Source: a bacterium
Lineage (GTDB): Bacteria; Bacillota; Bacilli; Lactobacillales; Streptococcaceae
Reading direction: 5' to 3'
Assembly (NCBI GenBank): GCA_905221145.1
Contig: CAJNCA010000005.1
Location: forward strand, 73,917-137,916
DNA length: 64,000 nt
Under the pieces are notes generated by a model. It was not told where the DNA came from, did not search any database, and worked only from the letters and a program-made list of their open reading frames with translations. This document shows, piece after piece, positions 45,566 through 54,656 of this stretch. Within the stretch, counting starts at the first letter, position 1. Each line of letters begins with the position of its first letter. Made by a program: the position numbers and the translations under genes.

Positions 45566-45778
45566 ATCGCTCACTAATTTTGTAGGTCATGGCGTGTTAG
45601 TTCATCAGCTCTTTTCTTACCGAAACGTATTCGATTGCCTTTATTTGGTTGTCAAAGAACGTTTGGCTTGTTAGCCTATCAAAACCTACTGAACACACAA
45701 TATGCTTTGATGGAATAACAAACCTCCCAAATTGGGAAGCGTGGATACGATTCGACACGCTTCCACGAAAAAATGGGA

Positions 45779-46009
45779 CTATTTAATTTCGAACGATAAA
45801 ATCTTAGAGATGAGTTTCGTTTCCATTCTGCCACGTAGGGTTTCATCAATAACCATATGAGAATTTCCATATTCGTCTGTCATGCGACGTAATGAACGTT
45901 TTGAGGTATACCCTCGATAATGTTTAACAATCTGATTAATTGCTTCCACGTCGCCATCTGTCGCCTTTACAATGAGGGGGAAGGGAACCCTTGGATAGGC
46001 TGTTTTCAT
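45779..46009 (-). CDS. Tn916 Orf8-type helix-turn-helix protein
   Basis: A 76-aa protein, the usual length of Orf8. PFPLIVKATDGDVEAINQIVKHYRGY near 9-34 resembles the N-terminal helices of sigma-factor-like proteins in this family. In Tn916 orf7 and orf8 act as positive regulators of transfer gene expression after read-through from tet(M). Its start overlaps the end of orf7 (ATGA). Confidence 0.88.
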   Translation of the reverse strand: MKTAYPRVPFPLIVKATDGDVEAINQIVKHYRGYTSKRSLRRMTDEYGNSHMVIDETLRGRMETKLISKILSFEIK

Positions 46010-46428
46010 TCTTTACACTCCTTCATGAATTCTTTAATCATGGCTAGTCCACTTATTCGATGACGATAAACAGTCGAACGATTCAAATTTAGTAACTCCG
46101 CAATCTCCACATCACTCATATCCATAAAGTAATGAAGTAAAATAATGTTCCGTTTTTTCTCTGAAAGATGACGCAGGGCTTCACTTAATAAATCACTTTC
46201 AACATTGATTCTTAATCCAAATAATTTAAATAGTTGGAAATCAGTGACGTACGTATCAACAGTAGAAAAAGAGTTGACAAGGTAGTTATCTATATCAGAA
46301 AACGAGACTTCTTTTGCTGATAGTCTGTCTAGATGTTTGAAGTAATCTTTTCGTTCATCTTCAATAACTTGTTTGCAGATATAGTCAAACTGATTTTCTA
46401 TGGTTTCTTGAAAAGAAGATGGTTTCAT
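46006..46428 (-). CDS. Tn916 Orf7-type sigma-70-like regulator
   Basis: A 140-aa protein with a sigma-70 region 4 type helix-turn-helix at its C-terminus (EALRHLSEKKRNIILLHYFMDMSDVEIAELLNLNRSTVYRHRISG). In Tn916 it helps drive excision and transfer genes. The frame is open 48 codons further upstream, but Met at 46428 follows GGGGTGAAAAGC and matches the known N-terminus MKPSSFQ. With the transfer module lost, its remaining targets would be xis and int. Confidence 0.9.
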   Translation of the reverse strand: MKPSSFQETIENQFDYICKQVIEDERKDYFKHLDRLSAKEVSFSDIDNYLVNSFSTVDTYVTDFQLFKLFGLRINVESDLLSEALRHLSEKKRNIILLHYFMDMSDVEIAELLNLNRSTVYRHRISGLAMIKEFMKECKE

Positions 46429-46958
46429 GCTTTTCACCCCCTTTCTGTCGTGAAAGGGAGTGGCATGTGCTTCTTTATCTCCCTTCATACTAAGCCCCGA
46501 CACGAAAGGGGGATTTGTTGCATAAATGAAGAGAAATCCTAAAAGATATTTATTAAGTGACCAAAAAAGCACATAAACAGATTGTTTTCTCTGTTCATAT
46601 GCTTTGATTTTTCTATCTATGTAATCTGCAAAACCACATTGATGGTCATATCTATCCAGTACAGGTGGATAAGTTTTTTTGATAAGAACTTAATTAAGAG
46701 AACTAGATGACAGATTATCTTTCTCATGGCGACTTTTCCCTCCATTAAGTCGCCAATTTTATCTACTTTCTAGGAGTATGACTAAATTTTATAAAGTTGT
46801 ATAGGTAAATAAAATCAGCGACCTTTCTATTTGAAATTGGATTCATCGCATTAATAAATTCCACAGTGTTCTATAGGAACTCATAAACTATATAACATGT
46901 TTTTCTATACCTGTTTATGGTTATATAGGAACAGTAAAATGTATAGAGGTGATTTAGT
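46429..46958. promoter_or_regulatory. divergent control region between orf7 and orf9
   Basis: No gene is seen in these 530 bp. A GGCGACTT...AAGTCGCC hairpin lies near 46727-46763. GGTTATATAGGAAC and similar AT-rich stretches precede orf9, and the CCCCTTTCTGTCGTGAAAGGG palindrome region near 46438-46462 precedes orf7. Confidence 0.5.
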
Positions 46959-47312
46959 ATGCGTAAAAAAGAAGATAAATACGATTTTAGAGCCGTTGGT
47001 TTAGCGATTAAAGAGGCTCGAATGAAACGGGGTCTCACTCGTGAACAAGTGGGAACAATGATTGAAATTGACCCACGTTATTTAACAAATATAGAAAACA
47101 AAGGACAACACCCAAGTACACAAGTGCTGTATGATCTTGTATCATTACTCCATGTATCTATTGATGAATTTTTCTTACCTACAGATAATTTGATTAAAAG
47201 CACTCGAAGGTTACAGGTAGAAAAATACATGGATAGCTTTACAGACAAAGAACTATCCTTAATGGAAGCACTAGCAAAAGGTATCAATGAAGCAAGAAAT
47301 ATTGAAGGCTAG
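46959..47312 (+). CDS. Tn916 Orf9-type XRE repressor
   Basis: A 117-aa DNA-binding protein with an N-terminal XRE helix-turn-helix ([37 protein letters not shown], about 17-54). In Tn916 the product represses the orf7 promoter. It is the only gene of the island on the plus strand, as in the parent elements. AGAGGTG lies before the ATG. Confidence 0.9.
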   Translation: MRKKEDKYDFRAVGLAIKEARMKRGLTREQVGTMIEIDPRYLTNIENKGQHPSTQVLYDLVSLLHVSIDEFFLPTDNLIKSTRRLQVEKYMDSFTDKELSLMEALAKGINEARNIEG

Positions 47313-47332
47313 TCAGTAAAATTCAGATAAAC

Positions 47333-47381
47333 AAAAAGAGCCGATAAGATGAGAGTTTCATTTCTCAAATTATCGGCTCTG
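47333..47381. terminator. hairpin shared by the orf9 and KTR genes
   Basis: AGAGCCGATAA (47338-47348) and TTATCGGCTCT (47370-47380) are perfect 11-bp arms. The right arm includes the stop codon of the minus-strand KTR gene; the minus strand continues into TTTTTGTTT, a proper terminator tail. Confidence 0.8.
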
Positions 47382-47537
47382 CGTCTTGGCGTCTGGCTCT
47401 TTGATTGTTATTATATTCATTTTTTGAACATTAATTAAAGTTTCGTTCTTACATTTGGGGCAGTATAAAGGGAAATTTTTAAGTATAGTATCCACTCGTA
47501 TTCGTAGTCTTGTTTTATTTCCACAAATAGGACACAA
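47370..47537 (-). CDS. cysteine-rich KTR-domain protein
   Basis: A 55-residue zinc-ribbon-like protein: CPICGNKTRLRIR at the start and CPKCKNETLI in the middle give two CxxC pairs, and the protein ends EPDAKTQSR, as in the KTR family found beside tet(M) in Tn916-type elements. From TTG at 47537 it has the annotated family length. The only strong Shine-Dalgarno (GGAGGAG) lies about 25 nt further upstream, in front of in-frame ATT codons, so the true start is uncertain. Role unknown. Confidence 0.72.
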   Translation of the reverse strand: MCPICGNKTRLRIRVDTILKNFPLYCPKCKNETLINVQKMNIITIKEPDAKTQSR

Positions 47538-47655
47538 TATCCACTTGTAGTTTATAATAACAATCTCCTCCTTTCCACTTTAATTCAAATCTATATTAAA
47601 GAATATTTCATCTTATTTAATAAGAAACCATATTTATATAACAACATAAAACGCA

Positions 47656-49575
47656 CTAAGTTATTTTATTGAACATATATCTTACTTTATCTATCCGACT
47701 ATTTAGACGACGGGGCTGGCAAACAGGTTCACCGGTAGTAACATGGTACCCTTTTAACTCTGTTAAACAAACACTACGTCCATTTGTAAAGAAAGTTAAA
47801 TCACTACGATATTCTTGAATACACCGAGCAGGGATTTCTCCACTAAGAATGACCTCATTATTTTTCAATTGAGTGTCTACGATGTTCGCACAATATTTAG
47901 GAGCATCGTTGTATGCTCGTGAAAGATATTCCTGTGGCGCATAAATTTTAAAACTAAGATATGGCTCTAACAATTCTGTTCCAGCTTTTTTTAAGACTTG
48001 TTCCAATACAATAGGAGCAAGCATCCGAAAATCTGCTGGGGTACTAACAGGGCTATAGTATAAGCCATACTTAAAACAGATTTTACAGTCCGTCACATTC
48101 CAACCATACAATCCTTGTTCACAGCCATAGCGTATCCCCTCCATAACTGCATTTTGAAACGATTGATTTAAGTATCCAAGAGAAACCGAGCTCTCATACT
48201 GTACTCCGCTCCCTAATGGAAGCTGTGCTACAGATAGACCAATGGAAGCCCAGAAAGGATTCGGTGGAACTTCGATGTGAATGGTATACTCTGCTTTTTT
48301 TAACGGTCTTTCCATATAAATGACTGTAGGCTCTTTTATTTCTATCTCCACATGATACTTTTCTTGCAGCAGAGCACAAGTCACTTCCATTTGTACTTTC
48401 CCTAAGAAAGAAAGTATGATTTCATGTGTCGCAGAATCCACATAATATCGCAGAAGCGGGTCACTGTCGGAGATTTCTAAAAGTGCATCAAGTAACATTT
48501 CCCTTTGTTGAGGTTTGCTCGGTTCAACAGTCGTTTGCAGCAGAGGGAGGGGATTTTCAATTCTCTCTCTCTGTGGCAATAGCTTTGTATCTCCAAGAAC
48601 ACTATTTAACTTCAAAAACTCATTCTGCAAAATAACAATTTCCCCGGAATAAGCCTTATCGATTTTACATAATTCACCATTTATTGAAGTATACATTTCT
48701 GTAATTTTTATTTTTTCCTTTTCCGATATTCTAACCGAATCTCGCAAATGCAGTACGCCACTATAAAGACGTATATATGCAAGACGCTGTCTTTTTTCCG
48801 AATACTCAATTTTGAAAACTTTTCCGCAAAGTTCAGACTGACCTCGATGTGTTGATGAATAAAATTTATTCGTAATCACTTCTATAAGGTTATCAATCCC
48901 TATATTGTTTTTTGCACTTCCGTGATAAACAGGGAACAGAGAACAATTCTGAAATCTTATGCTTTCCTCTTGTTCGAGTTCCAATGCTTCTAATGATTTA
49001 CCGGACATATATTTCTCTAAAAGGTCATCGTTTCCCTCTATTACCGTATCCCATTGTTCAGATTCGGTAAAGTTCGTCACACACATATTAGGATACAGTT
49101 CTACCTTCTGTTTGATTACAATTTCGGCAGAAAGTTTCTCTTTAATATCCTGATAAACCGTTGATAAATCAATTCCATTTTGGTCAATCTTATTGATAAA
49201 AAAGATTGTGGGAATCCCCATTTTCCTAAGTGCATGAAATAATATACGAGTTTGTGCTTGTACGCCATCTTTTGCAGAAATCAGTAGAATTGCCCCATCT
49301 AAAACTGATAATGAACGATATACTTCTGCTAAGAAATCCATATGTCCTGGCGTGTCTATGATGTTCACCTTCGTATTTTCCCACTGAAAAGAGGTTATTC
49401 CTGTCTGAATTGTAATTCCTCTCTGACGTTCTAAAAGCGTATTATCCGTCCTCGTTGTACCTTTGTCCACGCTTCCTAATTCTGTAATCGCTCCACTGTT
49501 ATATAATAAGCTTTCTGTTAAGGTAGTTTTTCCTGCATCAACATGAGCTAAAACTCCAATATTAATAATTTTCAT
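47656..49575 (-). CDS. tet(M): ribosomal protection tetracycline-resistance protein Tet(M)
   Basis: EF-G-like GTPase that displaces tetracycline from the ribosome. The 639 aa have the G motifs AHVDAGKTT (10-18), DTPGHMDFL near 74 and NKID near 128, then EF-G-like domains to the C-terminus, whose loop contacts the decoding site. A longer frame starts 5 codons upstream, but Met at 49575 (MKIINIG) follows GGAGGATAATC. Expression is controlled by the leader peptide and attenuator upstream. Complete and apparently functional. Confidence 0.98.
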   Translation of the reverse strand: MKIINIGVLAHVDAGKTTLTESLLYNSGAITELGSVDKGTTRTDNTLLERQRGITIQTGITSFQWENTKVNIIDTPGHMDFLAEVYRSLSVLDGAILLISAKDGVQAQTRILFHALRKMGIPTIFFINKIDQNGIDLSTVYQDIKEKLSAEIVIKQKVELYPNMCVTNFTESEQWDTVIEGNDDLLEKYMSGKSLEALELEQEESIRFQNCSLFPVYHGSAKNNIGIDNLIEVITNKFYSSTHRGQSELCGKVFKIEYSEKRQRLAYIRLYSGVLHLRDSVRISEKEKIKITEMYTSINGELCKIDKAYSGEIVILQNEFLKLNSVLGDTKLLPQRERIENPLPLLQTTVEPSKPQQREMLLDALLEISDSDPLLRYYVDSATHEIILSFLGKVQMEVTCALLQEKYHVEIEIKEPTVIYMERPLKKAEYTIHIEVPPNPFWASIGLSVAQLPLGSGVQYESSVSLGYLNQSFQNAVMEGIRYGCEQGLYGWNVTDCKICFKYGLYYSPVSTPADFRMLAPIVLEQVLKKAGTELLEPYLSFKIYAPQEYLSRAYNDAPKYCANIVDTQLKNNEVILSGEIPARCIQEYRSDLTFFTNGRSVCLTELKGYHVTTGEPVCQPRRLNSRIDKVRYMFNKIT

Positions 49576-49590
49576 GTGATTATCCTCCAT

Positions 49591-49677
49591 TCAAAAACCC
49601 AAAAGGGCATAAAAATCCCAGTGATAAATACTCTTATCACTGGGATTTTTATGCATAACCATAGGCATACAAAGCAT
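49591..49677 (-). CDS. tet(M) leader peptide (28 aa)
   Basis: Minus-strand frame with GGAG before the ATG: MLCMPMVMHKNPSDKS then IYHWDFYALLGF and stop. It is the leader peptide of Tn916-type tet(M). It covers a strong hairpin (AAAAATCCCAGTGATAA with its complement), so ribosome movement through it decides whether transcription ends before tet(M). Confidence 0.9.
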   Translation of the reverse strand: MLCMPMVMHKNPSDKSIYHWDFYALLGF

Positions 49678-49798
49678 ACAGATATTCTCCGGATACTTTA
49701 GAATCACATGATAAAGGTATTCTTAAACTGGGTACAAAAAACTAAGCCCTCCTAAAAAAGGACATCCAATTATTTGTTCCCACTATCAAATTGACAGT

Positions 49799-49822
49799 TT
49801 ATTTAAGAATACCTTGCCGCAT
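49799..49822 (-). CDS. upstream mini leader frame MRQGILK
   Basis: A seven-codon frame with AAGGAG nine bases upstream lies at the start of the tet(M) transcript. Its last codons form the left arm of the attenuator inverted repeat GGTATTCTTAAA (pairing with TTTAAGAATACC at 49717-49728). It may couple translation to attenuation. Confidence 0.45.
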   Translation of the reverse strand: MRQGILK

Positions 49823-49853
49823 ATTTATTAACTCCTTTTAAATAGATACTTAA

Positions 49854-49882
49854 ATAATAGCACGTAAGAGCATATTTGTCAA
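49854..49882 (-). promoter_or_regulatory. tet(M) promoter
   Basis: On the minus strand TTGACA (49882-49877), 17-bp spacer, TATTAT (49859-49854). The transcript carries a long leader with two inverted-repeat systems before tet(M). Confidence 0.85.
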
Positions 49883-49951
49883 GGAATCTCCAATTTTTTA
49901 TCAAAAAGAGTACATGATTACAAAGTATCTGTAATCATGTACCAATATTTG

Positions 49952-50881
49952 TTATTTTACAATCTTCCAATTATCTTGTTTTTCTAATATCAACTCAAAT
50001 TGCGAGATTTGGGTTGCCTTTGTTTCTTGATCTAAATATTTCACAGCGACATTCACGATTACTTGGTTATCTTTTCTGGTAAAGATAGGATTCACCAATT
50101 CCTCGAAAACATATTCCTTGTTAATCATAGGTAACACATGATTACTTACATAGTAAGTCAATTCTTTTTCTGTGGCGGTAGGATAGAGCTGGAAGAACGT
50201 TTCTAAAAAGCTAGTGATTTCGTCCATCGTTTCTGTATCTACTGTATGGTCACTTTCTAGCTGTTTGGGTTGGTAGTCCGATTTTTGAGGTTTCTTACTC
50301 ATTGTCGGATTTTTGATAATAACCATATTATCTGATTCATCTATATGGACAACCACATGAAAGCTAGACGATATAGTTTCCTTGTCTTTGTCTTCGGTAA
50401 TAACTTGTTCAACAGAAAACAGTACCTCAAAGGTGTTCTCATTCACTTGAGAAACCTGCCACACCTGTATATCGTTCACACTAGAACTAGTAGGAATATC
50501 CTTACGAATCATTTCTTCATTTAATACCTGCAATTCTTCCGTCAAATAATGGGTCAATTTTTCATTTCGTTTATCAATGGCTTCTTGGGATTGTTGCCAC
50601 GAAAAGTAGTCTTTCGCAAAGGATTTCACAAAACTTTCTACTTGGTTGGTATCGACAATCTGCTGTTTAATGATTTCTGTTTCACGGACAGTATGAGTGT
50701 CAATGGCAGTAAAATTTTTATAGATTCCAAATCCGACACTACCAATCAATAAAACCCATAAAACAAAGGTTAATTTCTTATGCGTGCCAACTTTAATCAT
50801 CGGAACTTTTCTTTGCTTGCTCGGTTTTTTAGATTTCTTTGGTTTCTCCTTCTTTTCTTTTCGCTCGATTTTTATAATCAT
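49952..50881 (-). CDS. Tn916 Orf13-type conjugation protein (TcpC family)
   Basis: A 309-aa membrane protein. A Lys-rich cytoplasmic N-terminus (about 1-35) is followed by one helix (LTFVLWVLLIGSVGFGIY, about 38-55). The extracellular part holds two NTF2-like TcpC domains (about 80-190 and 215-305). It is a transfer-channel component in intact elements. The ATG at 50881 is 9 nt after AAAGGA; earlier in-frame starts exist. It is intact here, but its partners are missing. Confidence 0.9.
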   Translation of the reverse strand: MIIKIERKEKKEKPKKSKKPSKQRKVPMIKVGTHKKLTFVLWVLLIGSVGFGIYKNFTAIDTHTVRETEIIKQQIVDTNQVESFVKSFAKDYFSWQQSQEAIDKRNEKLTHYLTEELQVLNEEMIRKDIPTSSSVNDIQVWQVSQVNENTFEVLFSVEQVITEDKDKETISSSFHVVVHIDESDNMVIIKNPTMSKKPQKSDYQPKQLESDHTVDTETMDEITSFLETFFQLYPTATEKELTYYVSNHVLPMINKEYVFEELVNPIFTRKDNQVIVNVAVKYLDQETKATQISQFELILEKQDNWKIVK

Positions 50882-50897
50882 TTGATTCATTCCTTTC

Positions 50898-51410
50898 TTA
50901 GTTATGAATAACACGTCTAGCCCCAATCAGATGGTCTTGCCAATAACGACTGCTTAAGTCGCCATAACCGATTGGGTCGCCTGCATGATAAAAGCGATTT
51001 CCCTCTAAATATATCGCCACATGAGTCACATATGTGCCTGCATTATAGGTTGAATGAAAGAAGATAAGGTCGCCTGCTTGGGCTTCTTCCATAGAGATTT
51101 CTTGCGTAGCGTCATACTGATCTTGGGCGACACGAGGGAGAGAAATGCCAGCTTTGTCATACACCCATTGTATTAAGCCACTACAATCAAAAGAGGTGGT
51201 AGGCGACGCCCCTCCAAAGACATAGGGAAACCCTTCGTATTTCAAGGCTTCGTCCATAATGACTTGCACGGTTTCATCATCAAATTCTGTTGGGGAAGTG
51301 TCGGTTAGGTATTGTGAAACCAACTGAACATAAAACTGATTTCCATAGTTATATCGCCAACCACCATTCACAGGTATGGCTATGGGATTGGGATAGTCTG
51401 CTTTTTGACC
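50898..51410 (-). pseudogene. Tn916 orf14 (cell-wall hydrolase, CwlT type), 5' truncated
   Basis: Only the last 171 codons of a roughly 333-aa protein remain. The NlpC/P60 endopeptidase domain is complete, with the nucleophile in TSFDCSGLIQW and the histidine in THVAIYLEG. The N-terminal anchor and lysozyme domain are cut off at the junction with the guaA fragment. Without signal or anchor it is unlikely to act on the wall, so it is called a remnant. Confidence 0.9.
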
Positions 51411-51864
51411 ACTCAACACTCTTTATAAAGACGAAGTTCGTGCTCTCGGTACAGAGCTTGGTATGCCAGACCATATCGTATGGCGCCAACCATTCCCAGG
51501 ACCAGGACTTGCGATCCGTGTCATGGGTGAAATCACTGAAGAGAAACTAGAAACCGTTCGTGAATCAGACGCTATCCTCCGTGAAGAAATTGCCAAAGCT
51601 GGCCTTGACCGTGATATCTGGCAATACTTCACAGTTAACACAGGCGTTCGTTCAGTCGGTGTTATGGGGGACGGTCGTACGTACGACTACACTATTGCAA
51701 TCCGTGCTATTACCTCTATCGATGGTATGACTGCTGACTTTGCCAAAATTCCATGGGAAGTACTTCAAAAAATCTCAGTACGTATCGTAAATGAAGTGGA
51801 TCATGTTAACCGTATCGTCTATGATATTACAAGCAAACCACCTGCAACAGTTGAGTGGGAGTAG
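51408..51864 (+). pseudogene. guaA: second, diverged 3' fragment of guaA
   Basis: Encodes the last about 151 residues of GMP synthase, identical in protein to the complete copy except Glu for Asp in IPWEVLQ. It has no start and no promoter and is joined to orf14 at its 5' side. The sequence after its stop (toward the U32 gene) is probably the original chromosomal context. The shared ACCACTCAA at 51408-51416 marks the junction. Confidence 0.92.
51853..51864 (+). other. attachment-site sequence at the guaA fragment end (right)
   Basis: GAGTGGGAGTAG, identical to 43782-43793. Because guaA sequence and not element sequence lies to its left, it resembles an empty attB more than an attR. Confidence 0.6.
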
Positions 51865-52105
51865 TCATCTAAGGACTAATTTATGTAGTTTAATGAGCCA
51901 GTATCTTTGGATGCTGGTTTTTACTTTTCTAGACTTTTTGGCTACTTGTTAAAATTGGTTTATATCCGATAATTTAACAATTATTATACAAAGCTTAAAA
52001 TATTAGAATTGTCAAAACAATCTGTCTAGGCTTGATTTTATCGCTTATTTACTATAAAATGAGAAGGAAAAACGTCAAACTTTTATATTGCAAATAGGAG
52101 AAATC

Positions 52106-53392
52106 ATGACAAAAACATTAAAACGTCCTGAGGTTTTATCACCGGCAGGGACTTTAGAGAAGCTAAAAGTAGCTGTTCAGTATGGGGCAGATGCTGTCTT
52201 TATCGGTGGTCAGGCCTATGGCCTTCGTAGCCGTGCAGGTAACTTTACCTTTGAACAAATGGAAGAAGGAGTCCAGTTTGCTGCCAAGTACGGGGCTAAG
52301 GTCTATGTAGCTGCCAACATGGTTATGCACGAAGGAAATGAAAAGGGAGCTGGTGAGTGGTTCCGTAAGCTACGTGATATCGGGATTGCCGCGGTTATCG
52401 TGTCTGACCCAGCCTTGATTATGATTGCAGCTACAGAAGCACCAGGTCTTGAAATTCACCTCTCTACTCAAGCCAGTGCCACTAACTATGAAACTCTTGA
52501 GTTCTGGAAAGAATTAGGCTTAACTCGTGTCGTTTTGGCGCGTGAGGTTTCGATGGAAGAATTAGCTGAAATTCGCAAACGTACAGACGTTGAGATTGAA
52601 GCCTTTGTCCATGGAGCTATGTGTATTTCTTACTCTGGTCGTTGTACTCTTTCAAACCACATGAGTATGCGTGATGCTAACCGTGGTGGTTGCTCTCAGT
52701 CTTGCCGTTGGAAGTACGACCTTTACGATATGCCTTTTGGGAAAGAACGTAAGAGCCTTAAGGGAGAGATTCCAGAAGAATTTTCGATGTCAGCCGTTGA
52801 CATGTCTATGATTGACCATATCCCAGATATGATTGAAAATGGTGTGGACAGTCTAAAAATCGAAGGACGTATGAAGTCTATTCACTACGTATCAACAGTA
52901 ACCAACTGCTACAAGGCAGCTGTTGATGCTTATCTAGAAAGTCCAGAGAAGTTTGAAGCTATCAAGCAAGACTTGATTGATGAGATGTGGAAGGTTGCCC
53001 AGCGTGAATTAGCAACTGGTTTCTACTACGGTACACCATCTGAAAATGAGCAGTTGTTTGGTGCTCGTCGTAAAATCCCTGAATACAAGTTTGTCGCTGA
53101 AGTGGTTTCTTATGATGATGCGACACAAACAGCAACTATTCGTCAACGGAATGTCATTAACGAAGGAGACCAAGTAGAGTTTTACGGCCCAGGTTTCCGT
53201 CATTTTGAAACGTATATCGAAGATTTGCATGATGCCAAAGGCAATAAAATCGACCGCGCTCCAAATCCGATGGAACTCTTGACAATCAAAGTCCCACAAC
53301 CTGTTCAAGCTGGAGACATGGTTCGAGCTCTTAAAGAAGGTCTCATCAATCTTTATAAGGAAGATGGAACCAGCGTCACAGTTCGTGCTTAA
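52106..53392 (+). CDS. U32-family protein (collagenase-like peptidase/tRNA hydroxylation protein)
   Basis: A 428-aa cytoplasmic protein. The TIM-barrel start PEVLSPAGTLEKLKVAVQYGADAVFIGG and the U32 signature region DSLKIEGRMKSIHYVSTV near 250-267 are clear, with conserved cysteines in GAMCISYSGRCTLSN and RGGCSQSCRW (about 170-200). Members of this family (YrrO/TrhP) are now linked to 5-hydroxyuridine formation at tRNA position 34, so the peptidase name may mislead. ATAGGAGA precedes Met at 52106; an upstream TTG extension is less likely. Confidence 0.9.
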   Translation: MTKTLKRPEVLSPAGTLEKLKVAVQYGADAVFIGGQAYGLRSRAGNFTFEQMEEGVQFAAKYGAKVYVAANMVMHEGNEKGAGEWFRKLRDIGIAAVIVSDPALIMIAATEAPGLEIHLSTQASATNYETLEFWKELGLTRVVLAREVSMEELAEIRKRTDVEIEAFVHGAMCISYSGRCTLSNHMSMRDANRGGCSQSCRWKYDLYDMPFGKERKSLKGEIPEEFSMSAVDMSMIDHIPDMIENGVDSLKIEGRMKSIHYVSTVTNCYKAAVDAYLESPEKFEAIKQDLIDEMWKVAQRELATGFYYGTPSENEQLFGARRKIPEYKFVAEVVSYDDATQTATIRQRNVINEGDQVEFYGPGFRHFETYIEDLHDAKGNKIDRAPNPMELLTIKVPQPVQAGDMVRALKEGLINLYKEDGTSVTVRA

Positions 53393-53473
53393 TAAGCAAG
53401 CAGGAAACGAAAGATTTCCCTTTAATTCTACTTACTAAAAGAGCATTAGGTTAAAGAAAATATATTAATTTTC

Positions 53474-53500
53474 ATCCGAGATTTCATCTCGGATTTTTTC
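53474..53500 (+). terminator. terminator of the U32 gene
   Basis: ATCCGAGAT-TTC-ATCTCGGATTTTTTC, a strong stem with T-run. Confidence 0.88.
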
Positions 53501-53604
53501 AATATTTTTCAGAAAGGTCTAGATAATGGTCGGATTTATTACAAGTTTTTTACAAAGTTTTCTATATAATAAGCTCAAAAACAGTAAAATTGTAAATAAT
53601 TTTC

Positions 53605-53661
53605 ATTAAACGCTTTCAATGTTAGTAAAAAGTTGACAAATCCAATTTTTAGGACTAAACT
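53605..53661 (+). promoter_or_regulatory. atp operon promoter with cre-like site
   Basis: TTGACA (53633-53638) and TAAACT (53656-53661) are 17 bp apart. ATTAAACGCTTTCAA (53605-53619) matches the reverse cre consensus with one mismatch. The 304-bp gap 53393-53696 otherwise holds only the U32 terminator. Confidence 0.6.
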
Positions 53662-53696
53662 AAGTAAGTAAATTTTAATTAAAAGGAGAATTCGTC

Positions 53697-53897
53697 ATGA
53701 ATTTAACATTTTTCGGTCTATGTCTTGCCTGTATGGGTGTATCTCTTGGTGAGGGTATGTTGATGAATGGTTTGTTGAAATCAGTAGCTCGCCAACCAGA
53801 TATTATCGCTGAGTTTCGTAGCTTGATGTTTTTAGGGGTTGCCTTTATTGAAGGAACTTTCTTCGTAACTCTTGTCTTCTCATTTATTATTAAATAA
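53697..53897 (+). CDS. atpE: ATP synthase subunit c
   Basis: Proton-binding ring subunit of the membrane Fo sector: 66 aa forming two helices with the polar loop ARQPD near 31-35. The essential carboxylate is Glu52 in FIEGTFF. Val48, Ala49, Phe50 and Gly20, sites where changes give optochin resistance in pneumococcus, are the sensitive residues. AAAGGAG precedes the ATG. In streptococci the operon starts with c and then a, the reverse of most bacteria, as here. Confidence 0.97.
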   Translation: MNLTFFGLCLACMGVSLGEGMLMNGLLKSVARQPDIIAEFRSLMFLGVAFIEGTFFVTLVFSFIIK

Positions 53898-53929
53898 CGA
53901 AATATAAATTGGAGAAGGGAGAATGTTAG

Positions 53930-54643
53930 ATGGAAGAAAGTATCAACCCAACCATCAATATTGGTCCTGTTACCTTTGATTTAACTTTGACAGCCTTGAC
54001 TTTGCTGTCTGTGTTTCTGATTTTTGCATTTATCTATTGGGCAAGTCGTAATATGACCTTGAAACCCAAAGGTAAACAAAATGTATTAGAGTATCTCTAT
54101 GATTTTGTAATTGGATTTACAGAACCTAACCTTGGTTCCCACTACATGAAAGATTACTCACTCTTTTACTTATGCTTATTTCTTTTTATGGTCATCGCCA
54201 ATAACCTTGGTTTGATGGCTAAACTTCAAACAACAGATGGAACAAACCTTTGGACATCGCCAACTGCAAACCTTTCATTTGACCTTGTCTTGTCTTTCTG
54301 TATTATTGTGATGGCGCATATTGAGGGGATTCGTCGTCGTGGGATTAAACAATACCTCAAAGGTTTTGTAACTCCTGCATTTATGACACCGATGAATCTA
54401 CTTGAAGAAGTCACGAATTTCCTTTCTCTTGCTTTGCGGATTTTTGGGAATATCTTTGCAGGTGAAGTAATGACAAGCTTGCTTCTTGTACTTTCACATC
54501 AGGCTATTTTTTGGTATCCAATCGCATTTGGGACAAACTTAGTTTGGACTGCATTTTCCGTGTTCATTTCTTGTGTACAGGCCTATGTCTTTACACTATT
54601 ATCCTCTATGTACCTAGGAAATAAAATTAATGATGAAGAGTAG
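53930..54643 (+). CDS. atpB: ATP synthase subunit a
   Basis: Fo stator subunit with proton half-channels, 237 aa and five or six helices. The essential Arg is in [14 protein letters not shown] near 173-186. It lies 32 bp after atpE. Confidence 0.96.
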   Translation: MEESINPTINIGPVTFDLTLTALTLLSVFLIFAFIYWASRNMTLKPKGKQNVLEYLYDFVIGFTEPNLGSHYMKDYSLFYLCLFLFMVIANNLGLMAKLQTTDGTNLWTSPTANLSFDLVLSFCIIVMAHIEGIRRRGIKQYLKGFVTPAFMTPMNLLEEVTNFLSLALRIFGNIFAGEVMTSLLLVLSHQAIFWYPIAFGTNLVWTAFSVFISCVQAYVFTLLSSMYLGNKINDEE

Positions 54644-54656
54644 AAAGGAGTAACTG

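Larger units (their letters stand above)
43794..51407. mobile_element. truncated Tn5801/Tn916-family element carrying tet(M)
   Basis: The gene order int, xis, orf8, orf7, orf9 (opposite strand), Cys-rich KTR gene, tet(M) with leader, orf13, orf14 is the accessory-to-orf14 part of Tn916-family conjugative transposons. Insertion at the guaA stop identifies the Tn5801 branch. The element stops inside orf14 and joins a guaA fragment. The DNA translocase, relaxase, ATPase and antirestriction genes (orf15-orf24) and the right attachment end are missing, so it should be unable to conjugate or excise normally. Confidence 0.9.

Noticed and set aside
50898..51864. Possibility that the orf14-guaA junction is a functional fusion gene
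   Set aside because: The two parts are on opposite strands, so no fused protein can be made.
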